Source: Actinobaculum massiliense (GTDB taxonomy: Bacteria > Actinomycetota > Actinomycetes > Actinomycetales > Actinomycetaceae). Taken from it: DNA of 64,000 nt. The stretch lies in assembly GCF_001457435.1 (NCBI RefSeq), contig NZ_LN881717.1, forward strand, positions 1,249,339-1,313,338, given 5' to 3'. The position numbers and the translations under genes were made by a program. This document shows, in pieces, positions 18,153-27,861 of the stretch (position 1 is its first letter; each line of letters opens with the position of its first letter). The notes under the pieces were generated by a model. The model was not told where the DNA came from. It saw only the letters and a list, made by a program, of their open reading frames with translations, and did not search any database.

Positions 18153-20588
18153 TCAAGCGCGGCGCAGGCGTAGCGAATTGAGCACCACAATGACGGACGA
18201 CCCCGCCATGGCCGCGGCCGCGAGTCCGGGAAGGATGAATCCCAAAACGGCCGCGGGAACGGCAATAAGGTTATAGCCGAAGGCCCAGAGAAGATTTTGC
18301 CGAATGATGCGCAAGGTCTTGCGCGAGATCCGCAGGGCCGCGGGAACAGTGCGAAGATCCGAGTTTACGATCGTGATATTAGAGGCGGCCTTCGCCACGT
18401 CGGTGCCCGAACCCATTGCGATCGAAAGGTCTGCCTGGGCCAGCGCCGCGGCGTCGTTCACGCCGTCGCCGACCATTGCAACCGCCTCGCCGCCCGCCTG
18501 CAACTCCTCAACGACCTGGAGTTTTTGGTCCGGAAGTAGCCCGGCGCGCACGTCGGCAATTCCCGCCTCCGCCGCGATTGCGCGCGCGGTCTCTTCGTTA
18601 TCGCCGGTGGCGAGGACCGGCCGTAGCCCGGCCTGAGTAAGTTCTTCGAGGGCTTCGCGCGCCTCCGGGCGCAAAGTGTCGCGCACGGCAAGCGCCCCGA
18701 GCGCGATCCCGTCGCGGGCCACAACCACCACCGAGGCGCCGGTTTGGGCGAAGTCCCGCAGGCGATCCGCAAGCCGAGAGGTATCGACGCCAAGTTCGTC
18801 CATCCAGCGCACCGAGCCTGCCCGGATCAGCGAGTCTCCAAGTTTCCCGCTCACCCCGCGCCCGGCCTCATTCGAAAATTCCGCGATTTCTTCCACGTGG
18901 CCTGGCACGAAGATTCCGCGCTTTTGCGCGCCGCGCACAATCGCCCGCGCAATCGGATGCTCGGAATGATCCTCTAACGCCGCCGCGATCCGCAGGACTT
19001 CGCCGCGCGTAGCCTCTACTTCTGCGGGATCGCCCTGGCTCTTGCTACCAGACCGGGCCGCGCCCTCGGCCTGGCCCTCGCTGCCGGGCTGTCCTTCGCT
19101 GCCGGGCTGGCTATTGGCCGGCGCAACGCCGTCGAGCACCATCTCACCGGCGGTCAGCGTGCCCGTTTTGTCCAGCACAATCGCGCTCACGCGATGCGCG
19201 GATTCGAGGATTTGCGGGCCGGCGATGAGCGCACCGATTTTCGCGGCGCGCCCCGAGCCAACCATTAGCGCGGTGGGCGTGGCCAGCCCAAGCGCGCATG
19301 GGCAAGCCACCACAAGCACGGTAATTGCGCTGGTCAGCGCGGCTTCGAGTGGATTACCGAGGGCGAGTCGCACCGCGAACGTGCCAGTGGCGATGGCGAT
19401 AATTGCGGGTACAAACACGGCCGAAATGCGGTCCGCCAGTGCCTGCACGGGCGCCTTTCCCGATTGCGCGCGGCTGAGCAAGCGCCCCATCTGCGCCAGG
19501 GTGGTATCCGCGCCGACCCGGCTGGTCCGCACCGTTAGTGAGCCGGCGGCGTTCACGGTCGCGCCCGTCACCTCCGCGCCGGGCCCTATCTCCACCGGCA
19601 CCGATTCGCCGGTAAGGAGGGAGGCGTCGACGGCGGAATTCCCGGTGACGACGACGCCGTCGCTCGCGATTTGTTCGCCCGGAGCAACCTGGAACACGTC
19701 GCCAACCTCCAGTTGCGCGGCGGGAATGACCTCATCGACGACGCTACCGTCCGCCCGCCGGGTGCGCCGCGCGGTGCTCGCGCCCAGACTAATAAGGGCG
19801 CGCAGGGCATCGCCCGCGCTGCGGCGCGAGGAAAGCTCCAGGCGTCGGCCGAGCAGGAGGAAAGTGACGATCATGGCGGCGGATTCAAAATACAGATGTG
19901 GTGCGCCGCCGTGGGCCATGGAGTGAATGCCCGTCATCGTCATGGTGTAGCCAATGGTTCCGGCGCCTCCCCAGAGCAGGGCCCATAGCGAGTAGAACAT
20001 TGCTGCGAGGGTGCCGAGCGAAATGAGCGTATCCATCGTGGTGGCGCCGTGGCGGAGCGACTTCGCCGCCGAAATGTGGAAGGGCGCGCCGGCCCAGAAC
20101 GCCACCGGCAGGCTCAGTGCCGCGACCAGCCACTGCCAGCCCGGGAATTGCAGGGCGGGAATCATGGAAATGCCCACGATGGGTATGAAAAGCGCGAGGG
20201 AAACCCAGAAGCGGCGGGTCAGGCTGGCAAGCCGGGCCCGATGCGATAGTTCCGCGTTTTCTTCCGCGGCGCTCGCTTGGGCCGCGTCGGTTTGCACGTC
20301 CCGCTTACCGGAGGGGGTCAGGTTCGCGCGGCGAATCACACTTCCGTCGTAGCCGGCCACCTTCACTTGATTGATGAAGTCTTCGTCCGAGAGCTGCGTG
20401 CCTTCGCTAAAGATATCCACGTGTGCCTGCTCGTTGGCGAGGTTCACGGCGGCGCGGACGCCCGGCAGCTTGTTGAGTTTCTTTTCCACGCGGGAAACGC
20501 AACTCGCGCACGTCATGCCGGTGACGGCGAGGTCGATCTCTGCCACCGGCCGGGAAGAATATAAGGATTGCTGAGGGGAGTGAGTCAT
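18153..20588 (-). CDS. copA: Copper-translocating P-type ATPase
   Basis: P1B-type ATPase that exports Cu(I) across the cytoplasmic membrane using ATP; 811 residues. In order: one N-terminal heavy-metal domain with GMTCASC (Cys27, Cys30), two leading helices, the actuator motif LLTGESVPVE, the transport motif CPCALGLATP in helix 6, the phosphorylation motif DKTGTLTAGE, and the hinge GDGVNDAAALAQADLSIAMG. A low-complexity insert of Gly/Ser/Gln repeats (QPGSEGQ type) sits in the nucleotide domain just after the DKTGT block, which is unusual. Start ATG at 20588 is the first ATG before the metal-binding domain, though no strong ribosome site is seen; TTG at 20606 is possible. copZ lies just upstream. 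Confidence 0.95.
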   Translation of the reverse strand: MTHSPQQSLYSSRPVAEIDLAVTGMTCASCVSRVEKKLNKLPGVRAAVNLANEQAHVDIFSEGTQLSDEDFINQVKVAGYDGSVIRRANLTPSGKRDVQTDAAQASAAEENAELSHRARLASLTRRFWVSLALFIPIVGISMIPALQFPGWQWLVAALSLPVAFWAGAPFHISAAKSLRHGATTMDTLISLGTLAAMFYSLWALLWGGAGTIGYTMTMTGIHSMAHGGAPHLYFESAAMIVTFLLLGRRLELSSRRSAGDALRALISLGASTARRTRRADGSVVDEVIPAAQLEVGDVFQVAPGEQIASDGVVVTGNSAVDASLLTGESVPVEIGPGAEVTGATVNAAGSLTVRTSRVGADTTLAQMGRLLSRAQSGKAPVQALADRISAVFVPAIIAIATGTFAVRLALGNPLEAALTSAITVLVVACPCALGLATPTALMVGSGRAAKIGALIAGPQILESAHRVSAIVLDKTGTLTAGEMVLDGVAPANSQPGSEGQPGSEGQAEGAARSGSKSQGDPAEVEATRGEVLRIAAALEDHSEHPIARAIVRGAQKRGIFVPGHVEEIAEFSNEAGRGVSGKLGDSLIRAGSVRWMDELGVDTSRLADRLRDFAQTGASVVVVARDGIALGALAVRDTLRPEAREALEELTQAGLRPVLATGDNEETARAIAAEAGIADVRAGLLPDQKLQVVEELQAGGEAVAMVGDGVNDAAALAQADLSIAMGSGTDVAKAASNITIVNSDLRTVPAALRISRKTLRIIRQNLLWAFGYNLIAVPAAVLGFILPGLAAAAMAGSSVIVVLNSLRLRRA

Positions 20589-20655
20589 AAAAGTATTCGG
20601 CGCCAATTGCGCGTCGATGCGCTAGCCGCGCCGGCCGCAATTGTGCGGTGAGGCG

Positions 20656-20895
20656 CTAGCGGATGATTTCCTCGACCTTGTAGTCGCCCGCCTCGGCGAC
20701 GGCGTTGATGAGGTCCTCATCTGGGATGTCTTGCGGGGTGTAAATCAGAGCGGATGAGAGGCTCTTGCCGAGGGTGACCACGACGTTTTCAACATTGTGG
20801 AGTTCCGTGAGCTCTTCGCGCACGTGCTCGACGCAATGCGCGCAAGTCATTCCGGAGATTTTCAGTTCGATGGTGCGGTCAAAGTCGATTGCCAT
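20656..20895 (-). CDS. copZ: Copper chaperone, heavy-metal-associated domain protein
   Basis: Small cytosolic copper carrier of 79 residues consisting of a single HMA domain. The metal site is GMTCAHC (Cys18, Cys21), followed by VEHVREELTEL and VVVTLGKSLSSAL as in the family. It delivers Cu(I) to the CopA ATPase encoded next on the same strand. Start ATG at 20895 has AGGACGG at good spacing; the frame to 20949 is not supported. The 67-base gap to copA is rich in short AATTG-centred inverted repeats. No CsoR or CopY regulator is encoded in this window. Confidence 0.93.
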   Translation of the reverse strand: MAIDFDRTIELKISGMTCAHCVEHVREELTELHNVENVVVTLGKSLSSALIYTPQDIPDEDLINAVAEAGDYKVEEIIR

Positions 20896-21139
20896 AATTC
20901 CCGTCCTTCCGGTAGTGGAACGAACCCCCGCGGGGGATATTCCCATCACTCCCGTTCCAGGATATCGCGCCGGTCACATCCGGGCGCGGATTCGCTGGCG
21001 GAACTGGGGTTTTAGAGCCGGCGCGACCGGGTCTTCCGCACCCGGGTGGGCCAGTGACTAGGCGCTTTTCGAATGCGCCACCTGCCCCAACTACATTCCG
21101 CACCCGGGCCGGCGGGTATTCGTGTGGAATTAGCGCGGG

Positions 21140-21838
21140 CTACGCTGCGGCGTCCTCGTCGCGCCTCGTGCGGGTGACGTAAAGGCGGTGCGCAACCCAC
21201 CCCACCACAACGAGCACGATCAGAACCGCCACAACCTTGGCGAAGATTCCGACGTAATTTTCGACCACGTGCCAGTTCGCTCCGAGGGCGTAGCCGGCGC
21301 CGATTAGCACGGTGTTCCAGATAAGCGAGCCGCTAAGCGTCATCACCGTGAAAATCGCGGCGTTCATGCGCGTGACGCCGGCGGGAAGGGAAATTAGGGA
21401 GCGGAAAATCGGCACCATGCGGCCGAAAAATACCGTCCACTGACCGTGCGCGTCGAACCACTGCTCGGTTTTGTCGACGTCGGACTGCTTGGTCAGCGGC
21501 AACCAGAGCAGGATTTTGCGGGTGCGCTCGCGGCCCAGCCAGGCGCCGAGGCCGTAGAGAATCCACGCGCCCACCACGGAACCCGCCGTGCACCAAAGCA
21601 CCGAGCCGATTAGGGACATATTCGACGTCGGGTCGGAGGCGGTGAAACCAGCGAGCGGTAAAATCACTTCGGAGGGGATGGGCGGGAACAGATTTTCCAG
21701 CGCCACCAGAAGCGCCGCGCCGAATCCGCCAATCGCGTCCATGATACTGACGACCCAACCGGCAATACCGGACATTTCCTCCCCGCCCGCGTTCTGCAGC
21801 GGGGCGGAGCCAAGAAGCGTGAGAATTGCTGGATTCAC
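21140..21838 (-). CDS. DedA/SNARE-associated family membrane protein
   Basis: Integral membrane protein of the DedA family, thought to recycle the lipid carrier undecaprenyl phosphate or other lipids and to support membrane potential. The hallmarks are ENLFPPIPSEVILPLAG near the N-terminus, the FFGRMVPIFRSLISLPAGV block with its conserved Arg and Gly, and four to five hydrophobic helices. The frame allows a GTG start at 21838 (232 residues), which overlaps a dispersed-word copy, or an ATG at 21775 with GGGGAGG very close upstream (211 residues). The shorter form has the usual DedA N-terminus. It diverges from purB. Confidence 0.88.
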   Translation of the reverse strand: MNPAILTLLGSAPLQNAGGEEMSGIAGWVVSIMDAIGGFGAALLVALENLFPPIPSEVILPLAGFTASDPTSNMSLIGSVLWCTAGSVVGAWILYGLGAWLGRERTRKILLWLPLTKQSDVDKTEQWFDAHGQWTVFFGRMVPIFRSLISLPAGVTRMNAAIFTVMTLSGSLIWNTVLIGAGYALGANWHVVENYVGIFAKVVAVLIVLVVVGWVAHRLYVTRTRRDEDAAA

Positions 21839-22093
21839 GATAATTCCGTTCGTTGGGGATCAGCGGGCTCGCCTGATTCTACTGAGATTCGCCGCGGGCG
21901 TGCGACGACGTGCCGAATCTCGCGCCGTATGGATAGCGCCGCGTGCCGTTTGGATATTGCCGCGTTCGGCAAGGATCGCGCCTTGCGCCGCGTCGAAGGT
22001 CGGGCGCTGAAGGCCCCGCGCCTCATCGGGCAGCTCACCACATCGCGCCGCGCGGGGAAGACGCGGCGGCAAAAAACAGGCAAGAATAGAGCC

Positions 22094-23512
22094 ATGTTGG
22101 ATTTCGCGAAGCTAGAACCCGGGGTCGCGCTCGGCGCACTCGACGGCCGTTACCGCTCAATCTGCGCGCCGCTCGTCAATTTTCTGTCCGAGCAGGCGCT
22201 CAACCGCAACCGCGTCCGCGTGGAAATCGAATGGGTTATTTTCCTGGCGCAAAGCGGCGTGCTCGACGGCGTCGCTCCGCTTACGGATGCGGAAGTCGCT
22301 TATTTGCGGCAGATCCCCGCGAGGATGGGAAGCGAAGAAATCGCGGAACTATCGGAAATTGAGGCGGAGACGCGCCACGACGTGAAGGCCGTGGAGTACT
22401 TCGTCAAGCGGCGCATGGATCGCGCGGGGGAGGAGATCCCCGGTTCGCGATTGCCGGAACTTCGCGAGATGGTACATATCTTCGCTACCTCCGAGGACGT
22501 CAATAACATTTCTTGGGCGATTGGCGTGAAGGGAGCGGTGGACCAGGTGTGGATTCCGGCCGCTCAGCTGGTCATTGACGAACTCGCCGACCTCGCCCAC
22601 AAGTACGCCGCCCAACCCATGCTTTCGCACACCCACGGTCAGCCGGCTACGCCGACCACTCTGGGCAAGGAGATGGCGGTTTTCGCGCGCCGGCTGGGGC
22701 GCCAGCTCGACCGCGTCAAATCGGCGCAGTACCTGGCCAAATGGAGCGGCGCCACGGGCACTTTCGGAGCGCATCTGGCCGCGGTTCCTGATGCGGATTG
22801 GCCCGCGGTTTCGCGGGCGTTCGTGGAGAGCTTCGGGTTAGAATGGAATCCGCTCACAACCCAAATTGAATGCCATGACTGGAACGCGGATCTCTTCTCC
22901 GACGTCGCGCATTTTGGCCGCATCGCCCATAACGTCGCCACGGACTTCTGGACGTATATCTCGATGGACTATTTCCACCAAGACCTAGCCGCGCAGGGAT
23001 CGACCGGGTCGTCGACCATGCCGCATAAGGTCAACCCCATCCGCTTCGAGAACGCTGAGGCGAACTTCGAAATATCGGGCGGAATCTTCGATACTTTGGC
23101 GCAGACCTTGGTGACGTCGCGAATGCAGCGAGACCTCACCGATTCTTCCACTCAGCGCAATATGGGTGTGGCATTTGGGCATTCGCTGGTGGCACTTTCC
23201 AACCTCGCGCGCGGGATTTCCGGGGTCAATCCCAATCCGGCGCGCTTGGCCGAGGATCTCGATCACGAGTGGGAAGTGCTTGGCGAGCCGATCCAGCAGG
23301 CGATGCGCGCGGCGGCGCTTGCCGGCGCGACGGGAATGCAAGATCCCTACGAGCGCCTCAAGCAGCTGACTCGCGGTCGGCGCGTCACGGGCCCGGAAAT
23401 GAGGGAGTTCATCGCCGGCCTCGGCTTGCCCGCCGACGTGGAGGCGCGCTTGCTGGAGCTGACTCCCGCCACCTACACCGGACTGGCCGAGCACCTGGTG
23501 AGCTACCTCTAG
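22094..23512 (+). CDS. purB: Adenylosuccinate lyase
   Basis: Cytosolic enzyme acting twice in purine synthesis: it cleaves fumarate from SAICAR and from adenylosuccinate. The protein is 472 residues. The fumarase/aspartase-superfamily signature GSSTMPHKVNPIRFENAE is present near residue 305, with the earlier active-site blocks TSEDVNNISWAI and LSHTHGQPATPTTLGKEM, matching the E. coli type. I start at the ATG at 22094, where the conserved region begins (LGALDGRYRS); the frame runs open to 21929 but overlaps the DedA promoter region. It stands alone without other pur genes. Confidence 0.95.
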   Translation: MLDFAKLEPGVALGALDGRYRSICAPLVNFLSEQALNRNRVRVEIEWVIFLAQSGVLDGVAPLTDAEVAYLRQIPARMGSEEIAELSEIEAETRHDVKAVEYFVKRRMDRAGEEIPGSRLPELREMVHIFATSEDVNNISWAIGVKGAVDQVWIPAAQLVIDELADLAHKYAAQPMLSHTHGQPATPTTLGKEMAVFARRLGRQLDRVKSAQYLAKWSGATGTFGAHLAAVPDADWPAVSRAFVESFGLEWNPLTTQIECHDWNADLFSDVAHFGRIAHNVATDFWTYISMDYFHQDLAAQGSTGSSTMPHKVNPIRFENAEANFEISGGIFDTLAQTLVTSRMQRDLTDSSTQRNMGVAFGHSLVALSNLARGISGVNPNPARLAEDLDHEWEVLGEPIQQAMRAAALAGATGMQDPYERLKQLTRGRRVTGPEMREFIAGLGLPADVEARLLELTPATYTGLAEHLVSYL

Positions 23513-23619
23513 GTACTTTCGGGGCCTGGCCTGCGGTGTTGGGGCTTCGGGCCGGGCGCTTCTGGCTCTGACCAGCGGCTAGCCCGCTACCTCCCGCAAA
23601 AGGCCGCCGCCCGCAAAAG

Positions 23620-24618
23620 CTAGAGATACCGCCTGGCCTGGGCAACCGCTTCCGATCCGTAACTTCCGCCGAACATGGCGCAGTGGATCATGAGGATATG
23701 CATGCGGTGAAGCCCTACCCGCTCGCGCCAACCGGCAGAGAGCGCGGAAACATTGTTGTAGCCGGCGTAGATCTCTTCGAGGTAGGGGGTGCCGAAAACC
23801 GTCAGGCTAGCGAGGTCGGTTTCGGCCGCGCCGCCGTGCGCTACCGGATCGATGAGCACGCCGACGACGGACTCCTGTTCGCCGTCCTGGAGCGCAGTTT
23901 CGTCTGGGAGCGCGGCGCCCTCTCGAGCGGATTCCGCCGTGGCCCACAAAATATTGCCGCCCCACAGATCGCCGTGGATTAGCGAGGCTCCGCGTTGCAC
24001 AAGCGCGGGTTCATCGGCGTCAAAATCCCCGCGGTATAGCTTTTCACACAGCTGCTCGATCGCCCTTACATCCGAGTTTGAAAGCGAACCGTTTGCCAAA
24101 GCGGCGGGGAAGTAAGGCTCGATCCGATCCGCTGCGTAAAACTCGCCGAAGGTGCGCTGGGGATGCGAGGCAAAGACGGTCCTCAGGTGCCAACGTCCCA
24201 GTTCGGGGCCAGTTTCCGCGCCGCGCGCCTGAGCCCGAGTTTCGCCTTGCTCGCCGCCTTCCGCACCGAATCCCGCCTCGCTAACACCCGCACGAGTCCC
24301 CGCACGAGTCCCAGCCTCGCTGCTACCTGCGAGCATGGACGGCGCTTGCCCATAAACCCGGATCTGTCCGGGTGCTAGGTCGCCAGAATAGGCGTGCGTC
24401 AGCGCGAGTCGCTCTCCAAATTTATACGCGGCCGCGCGGGTCGGGGCGCCGCTGACCAATCGCGGCTCCACCAACTTGCCAGCTCGCGCCGCGGCCGGGT
24501 CGGAAAGCACATCCACCACCGGCGCGCCACCGGCGTCGGCCGCCGCCGCAAGATCGCGCAGCCCCGCAAGCTCCCCTAAAAGTTCGGCTGGATCTCCAGT
24601 TTTCGCAAAAGTCTGCAT
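23620..24618 (-). CDS. Fructosamine kinase family protein
   Basis: Kinase-fold protein of 332 residues, in a family that phosphorylates sugar adducts on protein amines so they fall off (protein deglycation). Family marks are FGEFYAADRIEPYFPAAL, the catalytic loop LIHGDLWGGNILW, the metal-binding block VVGVLIDPVAHGGAAETDLA, and the C-terminal PYLEEIYAGYN. A Gly/Ala/Thr-rich insert between about residues 100 and 140 (AGTRAGTRAG type) is not typical. Start ATG at 24618 has only a weak ribosome site. Divergent from the aminotransferase gene, with repeats in between. Confidence 0.85.
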   Translation of the reverse strand: MQTFAKTGDPAELLGELAGLRDLAAAADAGGAPVVDVLSDPAAARAGKLVEPRLVSGAPTRAAAYKFGERLALTHAYSGDLAPGQIRVYGQAPSMLAGSSEAGTRAGTRAGVSEAGFGAEGGEQGETRAQARGAETGPELGRWHLRTVFASHPQRTFGEFYAADRIEPYFPAALANGSLSNSDVRAIEQLCEKLYRGDFDADEPALVQRGASLIHGDLWGGNILWATAESAREGAALPDETALQDGEQESVVGVLIDPVAHGGAAETDLASLTVFGTPYLEEIYAGYNNVSALSAGWRERVGLHRMHILMIHCAMFGGSYGSEAVAQARRYL

Positions 24619-24700
24619 GGCTCAATTGTTAGAAGCGACGCGCCCGAGCGCCCAACTTTCGGCGGCCCGCGAAGTGCGGAAGCAACAGCGCGCGAGTTCT

Positions 24701-24762
24701 CGATGCAACAGCAAGTGCGTGCGCGATGCAACAGCAAGTGCGTGCGCGATGCAATAGCAAGG
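24701..24762. repeat. 23-bp tandem repeat upstream of aminotransferase gene
   Basis: Two perfect units (CGATGCAACAGCAAGTGCGT plus GCG) at 24701-24723 and 24724-24746, then a partial, diverged third to 24762. It sits in the divergent spacer, where it could change promoter spacing if copy number varies. Confidence 0.9.
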
Positions 24763-24813
24763 GAAGTTACCGAGCTAAAGCAAGCGAAGCCACCGAGGTG
24801 AAACAATAGGTCC

Positions 24814-25920
24814 ATGAGCACTCAGAACTGGTTCCGGCCGGAGGTATCACAGCTACCTCAGTATGTGGCCGGGAAACGCGATACGGATCCTAACGTCATC
24901 AAGCTTTCCTCCAACGAGCTCCCGTTTGGGCCCACGGCCGAGGTTGCGCGGGCGATCAATGCGGCGGCCGAGTTGGTGAATCGCTACCCGGATATGGCGA
25001 ATGCCGATTTGCGCGAGCGTCTGGCGCAGTTCGAGGACTGGCCCGCCAATGGGATCGTGCTCGGAAATGGCTCCACCGCGCTGATTGAGAAGTTCCTGCA
25101 GGCCGTGGCAGTTCCGGGCGCGGAGGTCGTCTACCCCTGGCGTTCTTTCGAGGCTTACCCGATCGCGGTGCTCGCGGCGGGGGCAACGCCGGTGCCGGTG
25201 CCTCTTCATGCGGACGGTTCGCATGATTTGGAAGCGATGCTTGCGGCGATTACTAATAACACCCGCGCGATTATGGTGTGCTCGCCGAACAATCCGACGG
25301 GCGTGCCGATCTCGCATGCTCAGCTCGAGGCGTTCTTGGAGCGGGTGCCGAAGCATATTCCGGTTCTCATCGACGAGGCTTATATTCACTTCGCGTCCGG
25401 GGTTGGCGAGGCAATTCAGGACGGCAAGGCGCTCGCACGCAAGTTCCCAAATGTGCTGGTGGCGCGCACATTTTCTAAGGCCTTCGGGTTGGCCGGGCTT
25501 CGCGTGGGCTACGTGCTGGCCAGCGCGGAAATCGCCGCCGGGCTCACCGCGATCAGCACCCCGTTCGGCGTCAACCTCATCGCCCAGCGCGCCGCCCTCG
25601 CCGCGCTCGACTCGTCCGCGGAAGTTTTCGAGCGCGTCGAAACAATCGTGGCCGAACGCGAGCGCATGAGCCGCGGCGTCCGCGAGCTCGGATTCGCCGT
25701 CCCGCAGTCCGCCGCAAACTTCATCTGGTTCGCGGGCGAGGGTCAAATTTCGGTCGACGACGCCGAAGCTCCCGCCATTGATGCGGCCCGGCTGGAAGAA
25801 CTGGGTCGCGAAGAGGGCATTATTATTCGGCGATTCGGCGATGAAGGAGTACGAGTTTCGGTTGCCGAGCCGGCCGGGACCGATCGCCTCCTCGCGGCGC
25901 TGGAAAAATTAGGCGACTAG
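24814..25920 (+). CDS. Histidinol-phosphate/aromatic aminotransferase (HisC family)
   Basis: PLP-dependent aminotransferase of 368 residues in the HisC branch. Such enzymes make histidinol phosphate or transaminate aromatic amino acids; in actinobacteria a stand-alone copy is often the phenylalanine/tyrosine enzyme (Pat). Features in order: KLSSNELPFGPT, the phosphate-clamp LGNGSTALIEKFLQA, VCSPNNPTGVP, the PLP-contacting DEAYIHF, the Schiff-base lysine in RTFSKAFGLAGLRVGYV, and the C-terminal RRFGDEGVRVSV. Start ATG at 24814 follows AGGTGAAAC. No his or aro neighbours are present, which favours the Pat role, but the sequence does not settle it. Confidence 0.9.
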   Translation: MSTQNWFRPEVSQLPQYVAGKRDTDPNVIKLSSNELPFGPTAEVARAINAAAELVNRYPDMANADLRERLAQFEDWPANGIVLGNGSTALIEKFLQAVAVPGAEVVYPWRSFEAYPIAVLAAGATPVPVPLHADGSHDLEAMLAAITNNTRAIMVCSPNNPTGVPISHAQLEAFLERVPKHIPVLIDEAYIHFASGVGEAIQDGKALARKFPNVLVARTFSKAFGLAGLRVGYVLASAEIAAGLTAISTPFGVNLIAQRAALAALDSSAEVFERVETIVAERERMSRGVRELGFAVPQSAANFIWFAGEGQISVDDAEAPAIDAARLEELGREEGIIIRRFGDEGVRVSVAEPAGTDRLLAALEKLGD

Positions 25921-26029
25921 GTGCGCGGCGACTAGTAGCACGGCGATCAAACGCGACAGTGCGCGAATGCACGTGAGTGCAAAAGCAAATAAAAGCGCGG
26001 CGACTAGTAGGAATTGCGGCCAAGTGCAA

Positions 26030-26072
26030 AGGCGGGGCGCCCCTCCCAAGCAAAGGGAAGGGCGCCCCGCCT
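26030..26072. terminator. Long GC-rich hairpin between convergent genes
   Basis: Arms AGGCGGGGCGCCC and its complement, with a TCCC/GGGA inner pair, form a very stable stem between the aminotransferase (ends 25920) and the 26094 gene. No strong T-run follows on either strand, so efficiency as a terminator is uncertain. Confidence 0.75.
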
Positions 26073-26093
26073 CATAAATAGAACGTCCTAAAA

Positions 26094-27731
26094 CTAGAAC
26101 CGATCTTCCGCTGAACGCTTGAGCGTGAACCCGTGGCCGGAGAGCTCGCTCCAGCAGGTCACTCCGCCGTACTGGCTGGCGCTACAGGCGAAGTTGTTAT
26201 GGGAAACCACCTGGTCATAGTCAACTTGGTTGGCCACGCTGAGCTCGGAGTCGCAGTCGGCCGTCACTTCTCCGGCGTGCTCCACATGGTAGGTGGCGGT
26301 GTGCCCTTCGCAGCCGGGAGGTGAAGGATAGTCGTATGCGTAAATCGAGCAGGAGACGTTGTCTTCGCCAAAGCGGCAACGAATATTGTTAGCCGGCGTC
26401 GTGAATTCGGTGACGTCAATCGCTCCCGCGCCGGCGGGGCGCTTCAGGTGCCACCAATCGCGCGAGCTGGCTAGCGAGGTGACCTCCGCCGGTGCGTTGC
26501 CGCCCGTGAGCGCCTCCGTCATGTCGACGGTGTACTGGGCGTTGCAGCTCGAGGAGAGCTCGGTGAGCGCGGTTTCGATGCCGGAGATTTCGCGGGAAAG
26601 CGCGCCGGCCGAATCCGCCGCGGTGGCGTAAGCGAGCAGCGTGTTCGCGTCCGAGCTCGCGTCGCAGGTCGATTTACCCGGCAATCCCCGTACGGTTGCG
26701 CGGAGTTGATCCAGGTCAGAGCCGTCCGCGCTGGCGGAAGGGGAGGGCGCCTCGCTCGGCTGCCCGGCGGGAGCGGTGGTGGCAGGCGCGTCGCCCGAGT
26801 TACCGCCGGCCGCTGCGTTGCGCCCGTTGTGGAAGAACTGCGTGAAGAACACGGCCGCCACGGCCACGAGAAGAATCACGATCGAAAAGGCGAGGAAATA
26901 CATTGGCCAGCGGCGCGATTGTTGCGCCGTCGGAGCCGACCCGCGGCCGCCCGGGAATCCGCCGGGTCCGTAAAGTTGCTCCTCAAACGTGTTGTTGCGC
27001 GAGTCGTAGGAGCGCACGTACGCGCCTTGCTGTGTCTGCCCCGGTTGCTGGTATTCATACGGTTGTGAGGGGATGTTTCCCGACGCCGCCGCTGGCTCCC
27101 AGCCAAACTGGCCGCCATATCCGAACCCGGCCGGGTTCGGTGCGGATTGCGGGGCAAAAGCCTGAGTCGGCGCCGCTTCATTTGGCGCGGGCTGGCCGTA
27201 TGCGTGCTGTCCGTATGCGGGCCGCTCGGAAAGCTGGCCGTAGCCGGGCTGCTCGGAAACGCCCTCGCTGATGAGCGGGTCAAAGCTGGTTTGCTCGGTC
27301 GGCGCAGAATCGCTCGGCGCTTCGGTGCTATCGAAATGCTCGACGCCGTCAAAGTTTTCGACGCTGTCAAAATCTTCAGCGCGGGCCGAGTCGGCGTCGC
27401 TCTCGGGGGCGTTACCGGCACGATTGAGCGTGAGGTCGGCGCGCTCTTGGATCCGTCGATTGATTTCGGCCACGTCGAGGGTCTGGGTAAGGTCCGAGTC
27501 GAGCTCCGCGGCGGGTTCTGGCACAGGGTCAACCTCCGCCGCAGGCTCAGCCTCCGGCGTCGTCTCAGTCTCGGTCTGCTCGGGTTCATTCGCTTGCTGA
27601 GATTCAGCCTCGCACTCGTCGCCCGCTTCACGCTCAGCCTCGCGCTCGCTCTCGGCGCCCTGACCCAGCGCGGCATTCTCGCCGCCGGGATGGTCCTCCT
27701 CGCGCGGCGACTTGGGCGTTTCGTCTGACAT
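26094..27731 (-). CDS. Single-pass membrane protein with long acidic N-terminal region, unknown function
   Basis: Predicted protein of 545 residues. The first 270 or so are low complexity: Glu/Ala/Pro-rich, then a Tyr/Gln/Pro-rich stretch (QPGYGQLSERPAYGQHAYGQ). One transmembrane helix follows (WPMYFLAFSIVILLVAVAAV), then a Ser/Pro linker and an outside domain of about 200 residues with several cysteines that could form disulfides. The last part (NNIRCRFGEDNVSCSIYAYD, ADCDSELSVANQVDYDQV) is a compact cysteine-bearing domain seen in actinobacterial envelope proteins. Start ATG at 27731 has GAGGAGG; the frame to 27830 lacks support. Confidence 0.75.
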   Translation of the reverse strand: MSDETPKSPREEDHPGGENAALGQGAESEREAEREAGDECEAESQQANEPEQTETETTPEAEPAAEVDPVPEPAAELDSDLTQTLDVAEINRRIQERADLTLNRAGNAPESDADSARAEDFDSVENFDGVEHFDSTEAPSDSAPTEQTSFDPLISEGVSEQPGYGQLSERPAYGQHAYGQPAPNEAAPTQAFAPQSAPNPAGFGYGGQFGWEPAAASGNIPSQPYEYQQPGQTQQGAYVRSYDSRNNTFEEQLYGPGGFPGGRGSAPTAQQSRRWPMYFLAFSIVILLVAVAAVFFTQFFHNGRNAAAGGNSGDAPATTAPAGQPSEAPSPSASADGSDLDQLRATVRGLPGKSTCDASSDANTLLAYATAADSAGALSREISGIETALTELSSSCNAQYTVDMTEALTGGNAPAEVTSLASSRDWWHLKRPAGAGAIDVTEFTTPANNIRCRFGEDNVSCSIYAYDYPSPPGCEGHTATYHVEHAGEVTADCDSELSVANQVDYDQVVSHNNFACSASQYGGVTCWSELSGHGFTLKRSAEDRF

Positions 27732-27861
27732 TCGAGCCTCCTCAATGCCGTGATGGGCTCTGGGCCCTCGATGTTGACCCGGGCTAGCCCGCGTCCTTGC
27801 GAGCGTTACGCGGCTAATCGCGATGCCCATAACGCTATCTGATTATGCCACTTTACCGGTT

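Noticed and set aside
24701-24762. CRISPR array
   Set aside because: Repeats are contiguous with no unique spacers, number under three full units, and no cas genes are in the window.
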